Positions 40,155 through 51,062 of a stretch of 64,000 bases of DNA are shown piece by piece. Numbering within the stretch: the stretch's first letter is position 1; each line of letters opens with the position of its first letter. A program made the translations under genes and the position numbers. Where the stretch lies: assembly GCA_947579605.1 (NCBI GenBank), contig OX388318.1:12462001-12526000 (forward strand). Reading direction: 5' to 3'. The notes beneath the pieces were generated by a model. That model was not told the DNA's origin and did no database searches. It saw only the letters and a list, made by a program, of their open reading frames with translations. Source of the stretch: Athripsodes cinereus. Taxonomy: Eukaryota > Arthropoda > Insecta > Trichoptera > Leptoceridae.

Positions 40155-40315
40155 TACTTCAATAATCTCCGAAATCGTCTGTTATGTTAGGTATGCTACA
40201 CGTCCAATAGTATTGAAAGAATTCTTTTGTAGCGTAACCTTAAAAACGAAACCGAAGTTTTCAAAATGTGCGAATTGATGAGAAAAGTTTCATTCACCAA
40301 ATCTTTAGAAAAATT
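40155..40315 (+). repeat. Direct repeat, left copy (pair with 40872-41035)
   Basis: TCGTCTGTTATGTTAGGTA, TTTTGTAGCGTAACC and TTTTCAAAATGTGCGAATTG align with TCGTCTGTTGTATTAAGTA, AATCGTAGCGTAACC and TTTTCATAATATGCAAGTTG in the right copy. Identity is about 70 percent by eye over about 150 bp. The pair flanks a SINE-Q tail and an RTE fragment. Confidence 0.6.
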
Positions 40316-40327
40316 AAGAACGCAAAA

Positions 40328-40412
40328 TACAAGATTCATATCTTAGTTTGGGACAATCTCGATCTGTGTGAATTTTCTTTGCATGTTATGTTATGTATGT
40401 TTATATATTTAG
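40328..40412 (+). mobile_element. SINE-Q 3' tail
   Basis: ACAAGATTCATATCTTAGTT, then TGGGACAATCTCGATCTGTG and GCATGTTATGTTATGTATG match the last third of the 25.1-kb SINE-Q. Confidence 0.65.
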
Positions 40413-40866
40413 TTACAATCCATTGGATTGGTCTGCAACGAGTTTGGTTTTTCTTCTCCATTCCTCCCTATTCTCAGCCAGTCTTTTAAGCTCTACGTAT
40501 GAGCCACAGTTCATGTCCCTCTTCAGTTGGTCCATATATGCGTCTCTTGGTCGGCCTCTGCCATTTGTTCCCTCGGTCTTACCCTCCGCGATGGCGATGA
40601 GTAGTCCTGGGTGCCTGATGTTGTGGCCAATCCAGTTAGCTCGTTGTTGGCTGATTCTCTTAAGGAGTTGCCTTTTTTCGCCTACCCTGGTTAATACTTC
40701 TTCGTTTTCGACGTGCTCCGACCAATGGATCTTAAGCATGCGTCTGTAGCACCACATTTCAAAGGCCGCCAACCGTCCGCTTTCACTCTTGCTGATGGTC
40801 CATGTCTCACAACCATAAAGCAGAATGCTCCATACAAAGGCTTTAGTAAGGTGTATGTTTATGTTA
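40413..40866 (-). pseudogene. RTE-like family 3, reverse transcriptase C-terminal fragment
   Basis: The minus-strand frame from about 40866 reads KAFVWSILLYGCETWT, then AAFEMWCYRRMLKIHW, GRGRPRDAYMDQLKRDM and ENREEWRRKTKLVADQSNGL. LLYG-ETW, FEMWCYRRML-I-W and the GRP-D segment are the post-RT region of RTE-type LINE proteins. The final ENREEWRR segment parallels AQNRAEWRRKTKMADP in the intact RTE, but the sequences differ, so this is a separate family. The frame is open but the RT core is absent (5' truncation). Confidence 0.8.
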
Positions 40867-40871
40867 ATAAC

Positions 40872-41035
40872 TTGTAAATTCGTCTGTTGTATTAAGTACG
40901 TTACGCGTTCGAAACTTTTGATAGAATTTAATCGTAGCGTAACCATTATAATGTAACCAAAATTTTCATAATATGCAAGTTGAATAAAATATTTTCATTC
41001 AATATATCTAAAGGAAAATTAAAAGTAGTTGAACA
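40872..41035 (+). repeat. Direct repeat, right copy
   Basis: Partner of 40155-40315, in the same orientation. Both are followed by similar A-rich DNA (CATTCAATATATCTAAAGG against CATTCACCAAATCTTTAG). Origin unknown. Confidence 0.6.
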
Positions 41036-42224
41036 AAACATGCAGTATAGTTGCTTTAAATCGAATCTCAATACTTCGGACTTTGGTTATTGTCGAAAAT
41101 CACTTTCGGCTTTTCATCCGTAACAGCTAGAAAACGTTCCGTAGTATTATATTATTGCTCATTTATTACTCCTGTATTGTTTTCTATACACAGGCAGTAA
41201 GAGATTTTTATTTTATTATTGTGCGTATTTCACGTTATATTAAGCATTATTTCCCTTCAATTTTACTAATATGAAATGCTTGTCTTTTGAAGTTAAAATA
41301 AGTACCGTGTGTCTAATAAAAAGAAGAAGAGTTTTTTATTTTATTAACTAGAGTAAAAATGTTTTTCTTTGTGATATCAATTTTGTGATCATTTGCCCTT
41401 TATCATACCTAGGTATAAATAGGTACAGAAATAAATACGTTATTAAAAAAAGCTACGTTTTTTACCTGGTTGTGTTCAAATGTTTACATGTAAGTAGTAC
41501 GATGTTAATGTAAATAAATAAATTTAATTGGTCTTTCATTTTCTTTTTTTTTTGTTTACAAGTATCCAGCAAAATGTAGATATTCATAAATTATCACATT
41601 ATATATGTAACGCAAAATATCTAAATAATATCAATTTTTGTATTCTAGATGTCTTTCTGTAGCTTAAAAATGTAACCTCTATTTATTTTCAAATGGAAGA
41701 AGTCTTTAATTTAGGAGAAAAGCCGTGATGAAGTAAATAGATAAATAGAGATATTTATTTATTTAAACATACACGGCAATAAGCCCTTTACATGTTAAAA
41801 AAATACATATGTAGACACAACAATGACATAACAATATATTAAATAATTTATAGTGTCAAAGATCAAACAGTAATCAGGGAATACTCGTACTAAGATATTG
41901 TAAGAATTATCAATAAAATGCCAAAACCTGTATTTTAATTAAGGGCTAAGGACCATAGGTTTTTGAATAAATACGTGCTAAGTTTCTCTATGAATATAAA
42001 ATCTCATGAGAATTTTGATGATTCTTTGAATTTTCAAATGGTTCGTGGATATCAGGAACGGTGAAATCTTTCAGAATGTGGTTTCCTTTCCTCAGAAGTG
42101 ATAAAATGAACCCGGGACAAATTGTATGATTCTAACACTCGAAATCCACTGTATTGTGAATATGAAACAGTAGCCCCAATTCTATTTCATTTTTAATGTG
42201 CACTAACTAAAATAGTTATGTAAT
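41036..42224. other. AT-rich interval; LINE-tail-like TTTATTTATTTAA at 41752
   Basis: No coding-like frame is seen. Minus-strand AATAAATA at about 41752, preceded by CACGGCAATAAGCCC, could be another LINE 3' end. Confidence 0.4.
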
Positions 42225-42335
42225 TGAAACAAATGTTTCTTTCTACTATAGATAATTGATTCCGAGAGAGACGTCTTTCCACTTATCAGGTCATTATCAA
42301 TCAGATTGAATATTCTACTACGTGTGAACCGACAC
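42225..42335 (-). mobile_element. Penelope-like fragment, GACGTC family
   Basis: The minus strand holds TTGATAA, TGACCTGATAAGTG, GAAA, GACGTC, T, C and TCTC in order. This is the same hammerhead-like layout as at 3.7 kb, with the variant core TTGATAA. The flanks include CAAATGTTTCTTTCTACTAT, matching the arm sequence of the 13.9-kb copy. Confidence 0.5.
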
Positions 42336-43868
42336 AATTAATAAACTTAAATAGTAATGTTCCAATTTTAGTTAGTCTACATTGGTATTCTATAAACTCA
42401 AAAATTGTTCCTAAGTTTCATTTATAGAATACGAATTTTAGTTAAATTGAACTTGATAATAATATTTGCAACGTTCTTATTTTTGTTTAAATCAATATAT
42501 AGAATAGGGGGTATCTACCTACTTAACAACGTATTAACGCACATAAATATGTTCATAAGAACATCAATAATATTATTTACAATTAATTTTCAAGCAATGC
42601 TTATTCAATCAATTGATATCAATATTGTGTGTATCTTGCGTGATACAATCCAATCCAATATAATATAATATGTAACCATTTAATATAAAGCATTGATATT
42701 ATTAAGCATGATTTAGACTATATAGGTATATTACCTTGGTGTGATGATTAATACGGATTCGTCACAGGGCTGGTGTGAGTGTAAAATACCAACAACTTTA
42801 TATTATTATTTATTCTACAGTATGAACAGTCACTTTATCATTGAGTAAAAGTATTCGTTACCGACTCACTTCTGCTCATTGACCAGTTACCGTCCATTTT
42901 TAAACATTATCTTGGATTATTCTGGAGGCAAACAGAATAGTGCAGAATATTATTTTATGGAATTTACCTATCACCAATAGAGTGATGTAATTTATTTTTT
43001 TTGTAAATTTGTTTGTTGAGATTCTTACACCTTTAACTGATGATGCACAAACATATTTTCAGTAGCCATTTAAATGTCCGAAATGTCCCATATTTATGCA
43101 ATTCTGTTATACGCAGTGACTGTTTTACAAATAAAAGATTAACTAATTCTTGATTTTATTTCTGAAAAGATTAAGCACCTTCTTCCTGAACTATTTTAAA
43201 ATGTAGGTCGGCGATATGGATAATTACCCCACTATAGTGTGTTTTTATGTATCTGCTTGCATATAATGCACTTCAGTCATATATGTATTTGTACGTACGT
43301 TCTATACCTAAACAACGAATGTACATACAGTATAATATTATGTATGATGCAATGAATGTACAAGTATGTGCATATAGGATGGATTGTGTTGCTTCGTGTG
43401 ATATCATAGCACCTATATTATTAAATCTCCCTTGAATTGCATCTTTGGTATCACTTTGGTTTAATCGTAAATTGTAAAAAAAAAACCTAGCGTAAAATTA
43501 ATATGGTAAATTTATATTTTAATTACCTATATGTTATACGTAGATCCCAATCGATTCTTTTCGTTCTATAAGGAGAGCATTTAAGCACAAAAAAAACGTA
43601 AATTCGCTATTTCCAAAAGGTTTCTACAAATGAATTAGAATGTTTCACATTCACACGATTGACGCGACACACTATGATGTTCATATATTTCATGATGGGT
43701 ATACTTTCATATCGAATTCTCACTCGACAAAGAAAAAAATGTATCCAAACAACGCAAATTTAGCCAATCACGTGTACGAAATCAGCTCATATAGAATGAG
43801 AAACAAGCAAGAGTAATGTATAATTAGTTGAATAGGTGTTGCGTTATTTAGAATCGTCGGTATTTAAT
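42336..43868. other. Long AT-rich interval, nothing recognised
   Basis: Open frames at 42405-42668 and 43247-43435 are Ile/Asn/Tyr-rich and show no motif. No family repeat is identified over 1.5 kb. Confidence 0.4.
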
Positions 43869-44023
43869 CTTTTTTTTTTTTTTAAAAGATATATCTGGGT
43901 TTGTTATAAACCCAAATACAACCTTATACACCTTTCACACTAAGCTAAAAGCTTGTGCCGTGAAAGGGGAGTTTGCCGGCACCTGGGATCGAACCACGGA
44001 CCCCTTGTTCTGAAGGCCGAGAC
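43869..44023 (-). mobile_element. SINE-C, interrupted at its head
   Basis: The minus-strand copy starts at poly-T (43870-43882), then AGATATATCTGGGTTTG, GCTTGTGCCGTGAAAGGGG and box B complement GGGATCGAACCACGG. It stops at GGCCGAGACT, where a LINE-tail-like (TTTATTTA)n sequence takes over, so the first 15-20 bp of the SINE are lost or displaced. Confidence 0.8.
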
Positions 44024-44150
44024 TTTTATTTATTTATTTTATTTATTCAAATCAAACGAACAACAACAGGCACGTCAGATACATTTGAAACAGAAGGGAA
44101 ACAACAGAAACAAAATAAGAAACAAAGATGCGCCCCATTACAGGCGTAAT
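44024..44150 (-). mobile_element. LINE 3' tail joined to SINE-C
   Basis: TTTTATTTATTTATTTTATTT, then ATTCAAATCAAACGAACAAC and CAGGCACGTCAG: on the minus strand this is a unique segment ending in AATAAATAAA. Insertion into the tRNA-like head of the SINE is likely. Confidence 0.4.
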
Positions 44151-45135
44151 TGGTTAATCTCTGAGTCAGCCTAACCTATCACCTAAAAGCACCCAGAAAA
44201 AATCCATAGAGCATGTTGATTTTTTTAGATTTGAAAAATCGAATAAAGCGAAAACCGTTCAATCGAAGGTATTGCATTATTTCATTTTCAGACACATTGC
44301 TTGTAGCACGCGAACATGAACAAATAGGTCAAACAAAGAGAAATGACCAATACTTCACTGCACATTGTGAATAATGTAAATATATTATAGCAAGGGGTAG
44401 GTACCTACGTACAACGTCAAAAGTACTTACTAGTTTACGAATATTGGCAAATGTGTACGTAATATAAATATTTTATACGATGCCTATCATGAAACGATCA
44501 CCCATCTGTTTGATATAATATTTGATGGAAATTTACATCATGAATAACTGAATCTACTCCTGAAGAATGAAGAGTTTGCACGCTCTGTCTATATAATATG
44601 AGGTATATAGTATTATTATCACGGGTTTTCCTGCAAGTGTAGACGCACTCCATGTAAAAAGACAAAGAAAGTCTTTTCCATAAAGGGACATAACTACATA
44701 CCTGCAAATATCCTTTAGGGAACCTCATTGTTGTCTGATACTTTTACCTTTGCTATTTTCAGAACCTTTGCATGATCAACAAGAAATTTCCAATATATTT
44801 TAATCTATTCATATAAATCTACATTAACCTTCTACCGTGGCCGTGTGGTCTCAAAGGCACGGCGTCAATTTTGTTTTGATAAATTGGATCCTTCCCCCTC
44901 TCTGCCACGCTGTCCATCTCAGTATAGCTTCGTACTGTATTTAATTGTCAGATAACCGTTTTTGTTGGAGTTGTTGCTCTGTCAGACCACATGTCCACAC
45001 TTATTTATTCTATTTATTTATTTATTATTATTATTTTATTTATCATACATTTATCTTTTTTTACTTTCAAAGTTATCATATAACAACATTTATGATACAA
45101 AATATTTTTATAAGAGAATTTTGTTTATTTTTTAG
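44151..45135. other. Interval without recognised features
   Basis: A moderately GC-rich patch at 44850-44940 (CACGGCGTCAATTTTG, CCCCCTCTCTGCCACGC) is not assignable. T/A low complexity lies at 45005-45060. Confidence 0.4.
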
Positions 45136-45265
45136 TACAATATGGCTGAAAAAATACCATTCGGAAGTTCGCAAAAGCGATTTACAAAAAATAAATATTT
45201 CAAGTGACTCTTTTCGAGAAGAATTGTATGAGAGATTGTTTTCTTCGGATCAGTCGAATACTTAG
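45136..45265 (+). pseudogene. Exon-like coding segment, unrecognised
   Basis: A strong acceptor (TTTTGTTTATTTTTTAG, ending at 45135) precedes a segment reading TIWLKKYHSEVRKSDLQKIN, then SSDSFREELYERLFSSDQSN. After the stop the same frame continues NEIEEFLMQRFSM. The charged, helix-like composition differs from random AT-rich frames. It may be a transposon- or host-derived exon with one nonsense change. No family is recognised. Confidence 0.3.
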
Positions 45266-45363
45266 AACGAAATTGAAGAATTCCTAATGCAAAGATTTAG
45301 CATGTGAATTTAATATTTCAAATAGCCATCTTTTTGTGTATTTACAAAACATAAAATAATATT

Positions 45364-45533
45364 TTATTGAACACTGTTTAATCTCCACTATGTTAGGTTG
45401 AATACCGAACGTTTTCGCCTATACTTGTAGGCATCTTCAGGGAAACTGAAGTTTCCCTGAAGATGCCTACAAGTATAGGCGAAAACGTTCGGTATTCAAC
45501 CTAACATAGTGGAGATTAAACAGTGTTCAATAA
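45364..45533. mobile_element. Perfect 84-bp-arm foldback, Penelope-like
   Basis: Positions 45364-45447 and 45450-45533 are exact inverted copies with a two-base centre. Each arm has CTGAAGA, a GCCTA/TAGGC stem II (loop CAAGTA), GAAA and ACGTTCGGT, the hammerhead order (plus strand 45457-45496, minus strand 45401-45440). Stem III is imperfect and the strands outside the core do not pair as stem I here, so activity is doubtful. Lack of any arm divergence suggests a recent origin or ongoing conversion. Confidence 0.65.
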
Positions 45534-46401
45534 TATATTTTTATATTTTATTTATTAAAATTAAAAATGGATTTCCACAGCGTAAACACAAAAACTCTTG
45601 AATTATTAAAATAATATTATTTATGTAGGTACTCGAACTCAAACAGCGTTTTATGAATATGACAGTATTTTATTATAATATTCCTAATAAAATATACTTA
45701 AAAATCATAAAAATATATGAAAAGTATAAAATTATTATTTTACGATATTTTCATATGACTAAAAGACATATCAACATAAAAATAATGTATAGAATTCCAT
45801 CCTAAAAAAGAAATACATTTATGACATCATTGCGTTATAATATCGTTATCCTAAAATCCTAACAATATAATATAGAATAGAAGAAAGATAATATTATAAA
45901 TATGAATATCTAACTAATAAAAAAGTATTATTGATTCAGAATAAAAAATGCAAAAGAATAAAAATTGTGGATTTTTAAGTATTACTTTACTAGATGAGCT
46001 TAAATCAAATACATGGCAACTAGATCTAATCACTCAGATATTCATAAAATAAAAATTAATCATGATCGGTATGTAACCCTTTTTGTCTTCTCCATAAAGG
46101 ATGTTACGTAAAGAAATCCATAGGTTATTCAAAAATTTGATAAAAATGATCTAAGTTTTCAAAGGTTGAACTTCAGACTAATTTTGATCTTCGATATTTT
46201 AATTTCTTATTCGATTTTATGAATTACATACAAATATAATTATTTCATTACACATGTATTTTTATTAATATTTTTTTTTTCCCATACAGATTTTTGTGCC
46301 TTCTAAAATATGGATTATTATTATTTATTATTTCGAACATCTTTATAAGAGGTTTAAAGTCAAATCAGAGTTCATAAATACCGCAAACAAATGTTTACAT
46401 A
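45534..46401. other. AT-rich interval, nothing recognised
   Basis: ATTATTTTA-type low complexity throughout; no gene or family repeat. Confidence 0.4.
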
Positions 46402-46661
46402 CACTGAGAAAAATACTCACAACGAATCATTGGTACGTACTATCAGATTAGGACCAGAGAAAGTACAATCGATTCATTACTACGAATTTATAATATTTAC
46501 TTTTCGCAAACAAATTGTTGGTAAATTTACTAACGATTTGTTTGTTATTAATATTAATATTATAAATTCGTAGTAATGAATCGATTGTACTATCTCTGGT
46601 CCTAATCTGATAGTACGTACCAATGATTCGTTGTGAAATTTCGTTAGTATTTTTCTCAGTG
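46402..46661. mobile_element. 260-bp foldback MITE with TA duplication
   Basis: Almost the whole element is an inverted repeat. The left CACTGAGAAAAATACT, then CACAACGAATCATTGG and ACCAGAGAAAGTACAATCG pair with the right side. The right end is TTCGTTAGTATTTTTCTC plus AGTG. TA flanks both ends (46400-46401 and 46662-46663). Compared with the right end, the left end lacks a few bases of AACGAAATTT. It is the cleanest family member in the window. Confidence 0.85.
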
Positions 46662-47316
46662 TACCTACTATAATTAAAATGAATAAAATAATTCTATCCT
46701 TGCATTACTCTATAATTATTGCGGAAGTGTAAATATTATTATCATTTTATATGGATATGCTTTTGTTTAGTAATACAGTAAATATTTTGGTGTGTTATGT
46801 GTGTGTAAATAAAGTCATAGCAATGAAATGAATCATCAGAGTTAGAATCGTACTAACATCAAACGATGGGACGATAAAGATCTCTTCGATAAAACCTCAA
46901 AATTTAATAATATTTAAAAGAATAGAAGGTTTTTCACCTAACGTGGGATTTTTGAGGTACACTAAAAATGTTGATTGTTAATTATCTTCTTGATATGAAT
47001 GTAATTGACTGCACAAAATAATTATTTATTACTTTGATTATAACTTCTAGACATATTGATTTTATTTTAGGTAACTATGTATCAATTATTATATTTTGTG
47101 AGCTTTTTCGCGAAAAAGCTCACAAAATATAAAAATTGATATCTTAAATAATATCAATATGAGTATTTATTATTTCGGGTACAAGGAATAGGTATGTTTG
47201 GGTTTATAATAAAACAAGTATGTTTATAATAAAATTATAGATACCTAGGTGTATTGCAGAACCTCGATCGGTACTCATTTAATGATTCCAAAGTATTAAA
47301 AAAACATAAAGTCATT
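46662..47316. other. AT-rich interval, nothing recognised
   Basis: A short perfect hairpin GTGAGCTTTTTCGCGAAAAAGC occurs near 47100-47120. No gene or family repeat is seen. Confidence 0.4.
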
Positions 47317-47612
47317 GCATATTTAAAATGACGTGAGTAAATAAAAAAAAGTAAAGTAAAAAAAATAATAATAATAATAATTTATTGAAAAAAATAACAT
47401 ATAATGTTTAGAATGTGTGATGAATGAAAGATTTGTAAATGTTTTGACATTTCTGGAATAAACTGCATATTTAAAATGACGTGAGAAAATAAAAAAAAGT
47501 AAAGTAAAAAAAAAAAAATAATAATAATTCATTGAAAAAAATAACATATAATGTTTAGAATGTGTGATGAATGAAAGGTTTGTAAATGTTTTGACATTTC
47601 TGGAATAAACTG
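47317..47612. repeat. 148-bp tandem duplication
   Basis: Two copies in tandem (starts 47317 and 47465): TGCATATTTAAAATGACGTG, the A-rich AAATAAAAAAAAGTAAAG, AATAATAATAAT, then ATGTTTAGAATGTGTGATG and TTTTGACATTTCTGGAATA. Differences are confined mostly to the A-rich and AAT runs, so the duplication is recent. Confidence 0.85.
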
Positions 47613-48240
47613 CTTATTACGACATTAAAACCATTTTTCAAAGTAATTCTTATTAACATTTTTTTTCAAATTTTTGCATTTATTTTCAAATTCAAATATA
47701 TTTATTATGGATAAATATACAATTTACAACAACAATCACTTATTTATAATTATGCAGTAGACAAAACATAATTTATTCCCTCTATATTAAATACTAGCTT
47801 TTATAACCCGGCATCGCTCGGGTTTAAAGACAGATAATCGTCCAAATAAATGAGTTAAAACTACACAATCTTATTGAAAAAAATGAAGTAAGCACTAACG
47901 ACGTAAAACTGATTAAGTAAAAAAATGCGTGCAAAACCTACGTAAAAAATACTAAAAATTTCTTCCCGATTTCAAAACATGAAGTTTGATATCACACACG
48001 TCAATATTAGTAGGTGCCTATGTGAAAAAAGTACTTTAACCTCTTCCCAATTTATAAACTTGATGTTTAAAACCCACATCCCCATATTTAAGTAAAAAAT
48101 TAGGAGATGCCTATGGCATAAAAAAAAACGGTTAAATGCCCTTTTTTGAGAAAAAAAAATTATAACTGGTTGGTTACCTACCAACATAGTTAAATAAAAT
48201 TTCCAACATTTGAATTGGTATTTTTAGTTTTTATTTTTAG
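47613..48240. other. AT-rich interval; LINE-tail-like TATTTATTATGG at 47698
   Basis: TTCAAATTCAAATATATTTATT at 47685 resembles the tail near 39.83 kb. No gene is seen. Confidence 0.35.
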
Positions 48241-49090
48241 TTACTTAGATATTCAGATGTTTTGTCATTAGATTAAAAAATAAAAAAATAACAAAACCCA
48301 GATATATCTTTTATAAAAAAAAATAACCACCAATAACATCAAACTATGTTTATTATTCTATGGTAGCAACCAAACGACCTCCTCAAACATTAATTGTCGT
48401 TTTACAGTTACTGTGTGCAAAGTTGACTTCTGGTTACAGTCTACATTTTTTTCAGTTTGTAATACTAAAGTAGCATTCACATTGCTTCACTTTGAATGAT
48501 CATCCAGCGTGTCAGGGTCAAACCTGTTCATCGAAAGTGAAGACGTCTGTTCACATTTGTTCATCCTATACATTCACTGCCATCCGACACTCACGGTCAT
48601 GTTGTATGTAGTTTGACGTCGTAAAAAAAAATTAATAAAATTCTCGAAAGTATGATAATTTGGTACATGATTCTGACTTTCAATAAAAATTCATAGAGAA
48701 TAAGACAAATTATAGGATAAAACTTGTTTATGGTCGTTTCAGTAAAAGGACCTTTCATCAACATTATGTCGGGTAGTAATCGCTTTCATCCGGAATCGCT
48801 AGTGATTGATGAAACGATTGACTATTGGTGAAACGCATGTTCACACCTTTTTATTTTGGAGGATCATCCAGAGTGATCACTGGAAGTGAACAAATGTGAG
48901 CGCTCCTTTAGATATTCAGATGTTATGTCATTTAATAAAAAAAAGGATTAAGTACCGGTAACAACTAAGCATATTAATTATTATTCACCGGTAGAAACCA
49001 AACAACTTCATCAAACATTAATTGGCGTTTACAGATTGGAAATTTGAAATCTATTTACGGTGTACAAAATTGACTTCTAGTTACAGTCTA
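48241..49090. repeat. Direct repeats flanking a TIR element
   Basis: The left copy at 48241-48450 and right copy at 48910-49090 share TTAGATATTCAGATGTT, TAATGTTTGAGGAGGTCG-like blocks (as ACCTCCTCAAACATTAATTG against ACTTCATCAAACATTAATTG) and GACTTCTGGTTACAGTCTAC. The left copy carries a SINE-C tail (AACAAAACCCAGATATATC, 48289-48326). Together they look like a local duplication with a TIR element between the copies. Confidence 0.6.
48468..48909. mobile_element. TIR element 1, GTTCACATTTG type
   Basis: The left AAGTAGCATTCACATTGC, then TTCACTTTGAATGATCATCC pairs with the right GATCATCCAGAGTGATCACT, then AAGTGAACAAATGTGAGC and GCTCCTT. TA flanks both ends. 442 bp, no ORF, and GC-richer ends than centre. 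It resembles in style the elements at 49460 and 52255. Confidence 0.6.
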
Positions 49091-49459
49091 CAAATCTGAA
49101 TATTATGTTTCAGTCAGCTAATGTAACGTCTAGTTACACCTAAAGTATTATGCTTTAAGTCTTAAGATCTATTTAGCACCAAAAGAGCTACATGTCATAA
49201 TAATAATCAGCTCTATGCGTGCCAAAATCATGCATAAATAAGCACGTATTAACAATCGGATTCAATGTAGGATATACCAAAAACTTATTTTAAATAGAAT
49301 CTACAATCCAATCTACTGATGTTGGTGTGGTATGTTTTATCAATAACAATTATTTATTTTTCAGGTACTGATTTTAAAGTAACGAATACTCATCAAACCA
49401 TAATAAAGTAACGATTAATAGGACCAATGTTCTGGCAACATTAATTTTCTAGCAACCCA

Positions 49460-50060
49460 GGGAGGCGTTCAGACAATCATCGAGTGATCACTCGACAACG
49501 CTCTATCCGTTCACAGGCCCGGAGCAAGTCACCCGACGACTCGCACTGTTGCGTTCAGGCATGTCGTCGGGTGATCTACCGAAATCATAGCAAGATGATT
49601 ATCACTCTGACAGTTACCTTGACGTTTGAGTGATGACGGTTGCCAAAACAATTGCAAAGTTAATTGTAATATTATGGTGTATTCTTGTCTTATGTAATTT
49701 TTCAAAATAGAAAATCATATTTTTTTAGTTCAAGAAGTGAAATGAAAGAGAAATTAAAATAGTTAGTGCAGATTTTAGTGAATAATTTATTTTTTACACT
49801 GTTAAAATATGCATAATCCTAAAAACATTCTTAAAACAAAGCCAATTTTACTATTCAAATTAAAAACGTAATCAAGTTAAGCATGACGCACTACCGCGAA
49901 TGAATATTACGAAAATGGCGCCAGTACGATGACATTTGGGTCATAAAAACGCTCAAAGTTGTTCACGATTATCCGGGGTGACATTCACCACTCACTGCAA
50001 CTTCATGGTCGCTCAGGTCACTGGACATCGAGTAATATTTATGTTCCCCTGAACGCCCCG
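49460..50060. mobile_element. TIR element 2, GGCGTTCAG type
   Basis: The left GGGAGGCGTTCAGAC and right CCTGAACGCCCC are inverted. Inside are further inverted words (CCGACGACTCGC and TGTCGTCGGG). GC content is much higher than the surroundings at both ends. A TSD is not certain. The open frame at 49959-50162 crosses the right end and is not a gene. Confidence 0.5.
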
Positions 50061-50647
50061 CAGATAAAGCGTTGGATTTTGACATTTATGACAGTTTTGA
50101 GATGTTTACATTTAGAACGTGTAATATTTTATAATTATTTAGAATTTAGAATACCCCAGTGAAATTTCAAAATACTGCAAACCAAACAATAATAATTTTA
50201 TTATGTGAAATTACAAATCGCGGTCATTATTCTTTATTTGAAATGTAATTATATTCCTAAATAGATGTAACGAAAATGATGTTTTATATTCAGCTACAAT
50301 TTTATTTTCGGAGTGAGACATTCCCTTAAAACGGAATTATAAAGCTGGTATGCAATTCTAACAATTTACTTTATCAATAGACAATATCTTAATACCTAAA
50401 TTTTGAAAATTTTATGTTTTTAGGTGCATGTTTTGAATAAATGAAATACTTCTTATGAAACAAATAGATGGAGGCATAATATCTGATATATTTCAAAAGT
50501 GCCTACCTAATTTACATATTATCACCGTATTATGTTTAATGCAAGTTTACTTATGTTATCTATGGGTTGGTATAATTATTATTATGATGGCATATAAGAT
50601 AATTAAAAATAATATATTTCATGCCATTGTATTTGAATTGGATCTCA
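50061..50647. other. Interval without recognised features
   Basis: A 66-codon frame at 50455 includes a hydrophobic run but no motif; probably chance. Confidence 0.35.
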
Positions 50648-51062
50648 GTTTTTGATAAAACAGATAACTATATTTTGAAATAAAAAGGAACTCTGAATAT
50701 CTTACAATAAAATAAGAACACGTATTAATAGTATCGTTGTCGATATATAAGATTTTTTTAGATTTTGGAGTTTAGCATACTTCGACAAAAGAACATTGAA
50801 GTATCACTGAATTGATAGTTCTATGTTTTTGATATAACAGATAACTATATTTTGAAACACTCTAAACATCTTACAATAAAATAAGAACACGTATTAATAG
50901 CATCATTGTAGATATATAAGATTTGTTTTAGATTTTGGAGTTTAGCATACTTCGACAAAAGAACGTTGAAGTATAACTGAATTAATAATTCTATGTTTTT
51001 GATATTACAGATAACTATATTTTGAAAAACTCTAAACATCTTACAATAAGATAAGAACATAC
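50648..51062. repeat. About 175-bp tandem repeat, 2.4 copies
   Basis: Units start at 50648, 50825 and 50995 with GTTTTTGATA, then ACAGATAACTATATTTTG, ATCTTACAATAAAATAAG, GGAGTTTAGCATACTTCG and AATTCTATG. Unit lengths are 177 and 170 bp, plus a 65-bp partial. The satellite-like unit has no coding role. Confidence 0.85.

Noticed and set aside
42405..42668. 87-codon hydrophobic frame as a membrane protein
   Set aside because: Composition is the Ile/Phe/Leu/Asn bias expected from AT-rich DNA; no start context, splice sites or homology cue.
47323..47547. 74-codon minus-strand frame rich in Phe and Tyr
   Set aside because: Produced by the A-rich runs of the 148-bp tandem duplication.
48241..49090. 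LTR retrotransposon suggested by the flanking direct repeats
   Set aside because: No TG...CA ends, primer-binding site or gag-pol; the interior is a TIR element.
49959..50162. 67-codon forward frame
   Set aside because: Spans the right end of a TIR element; no motif.
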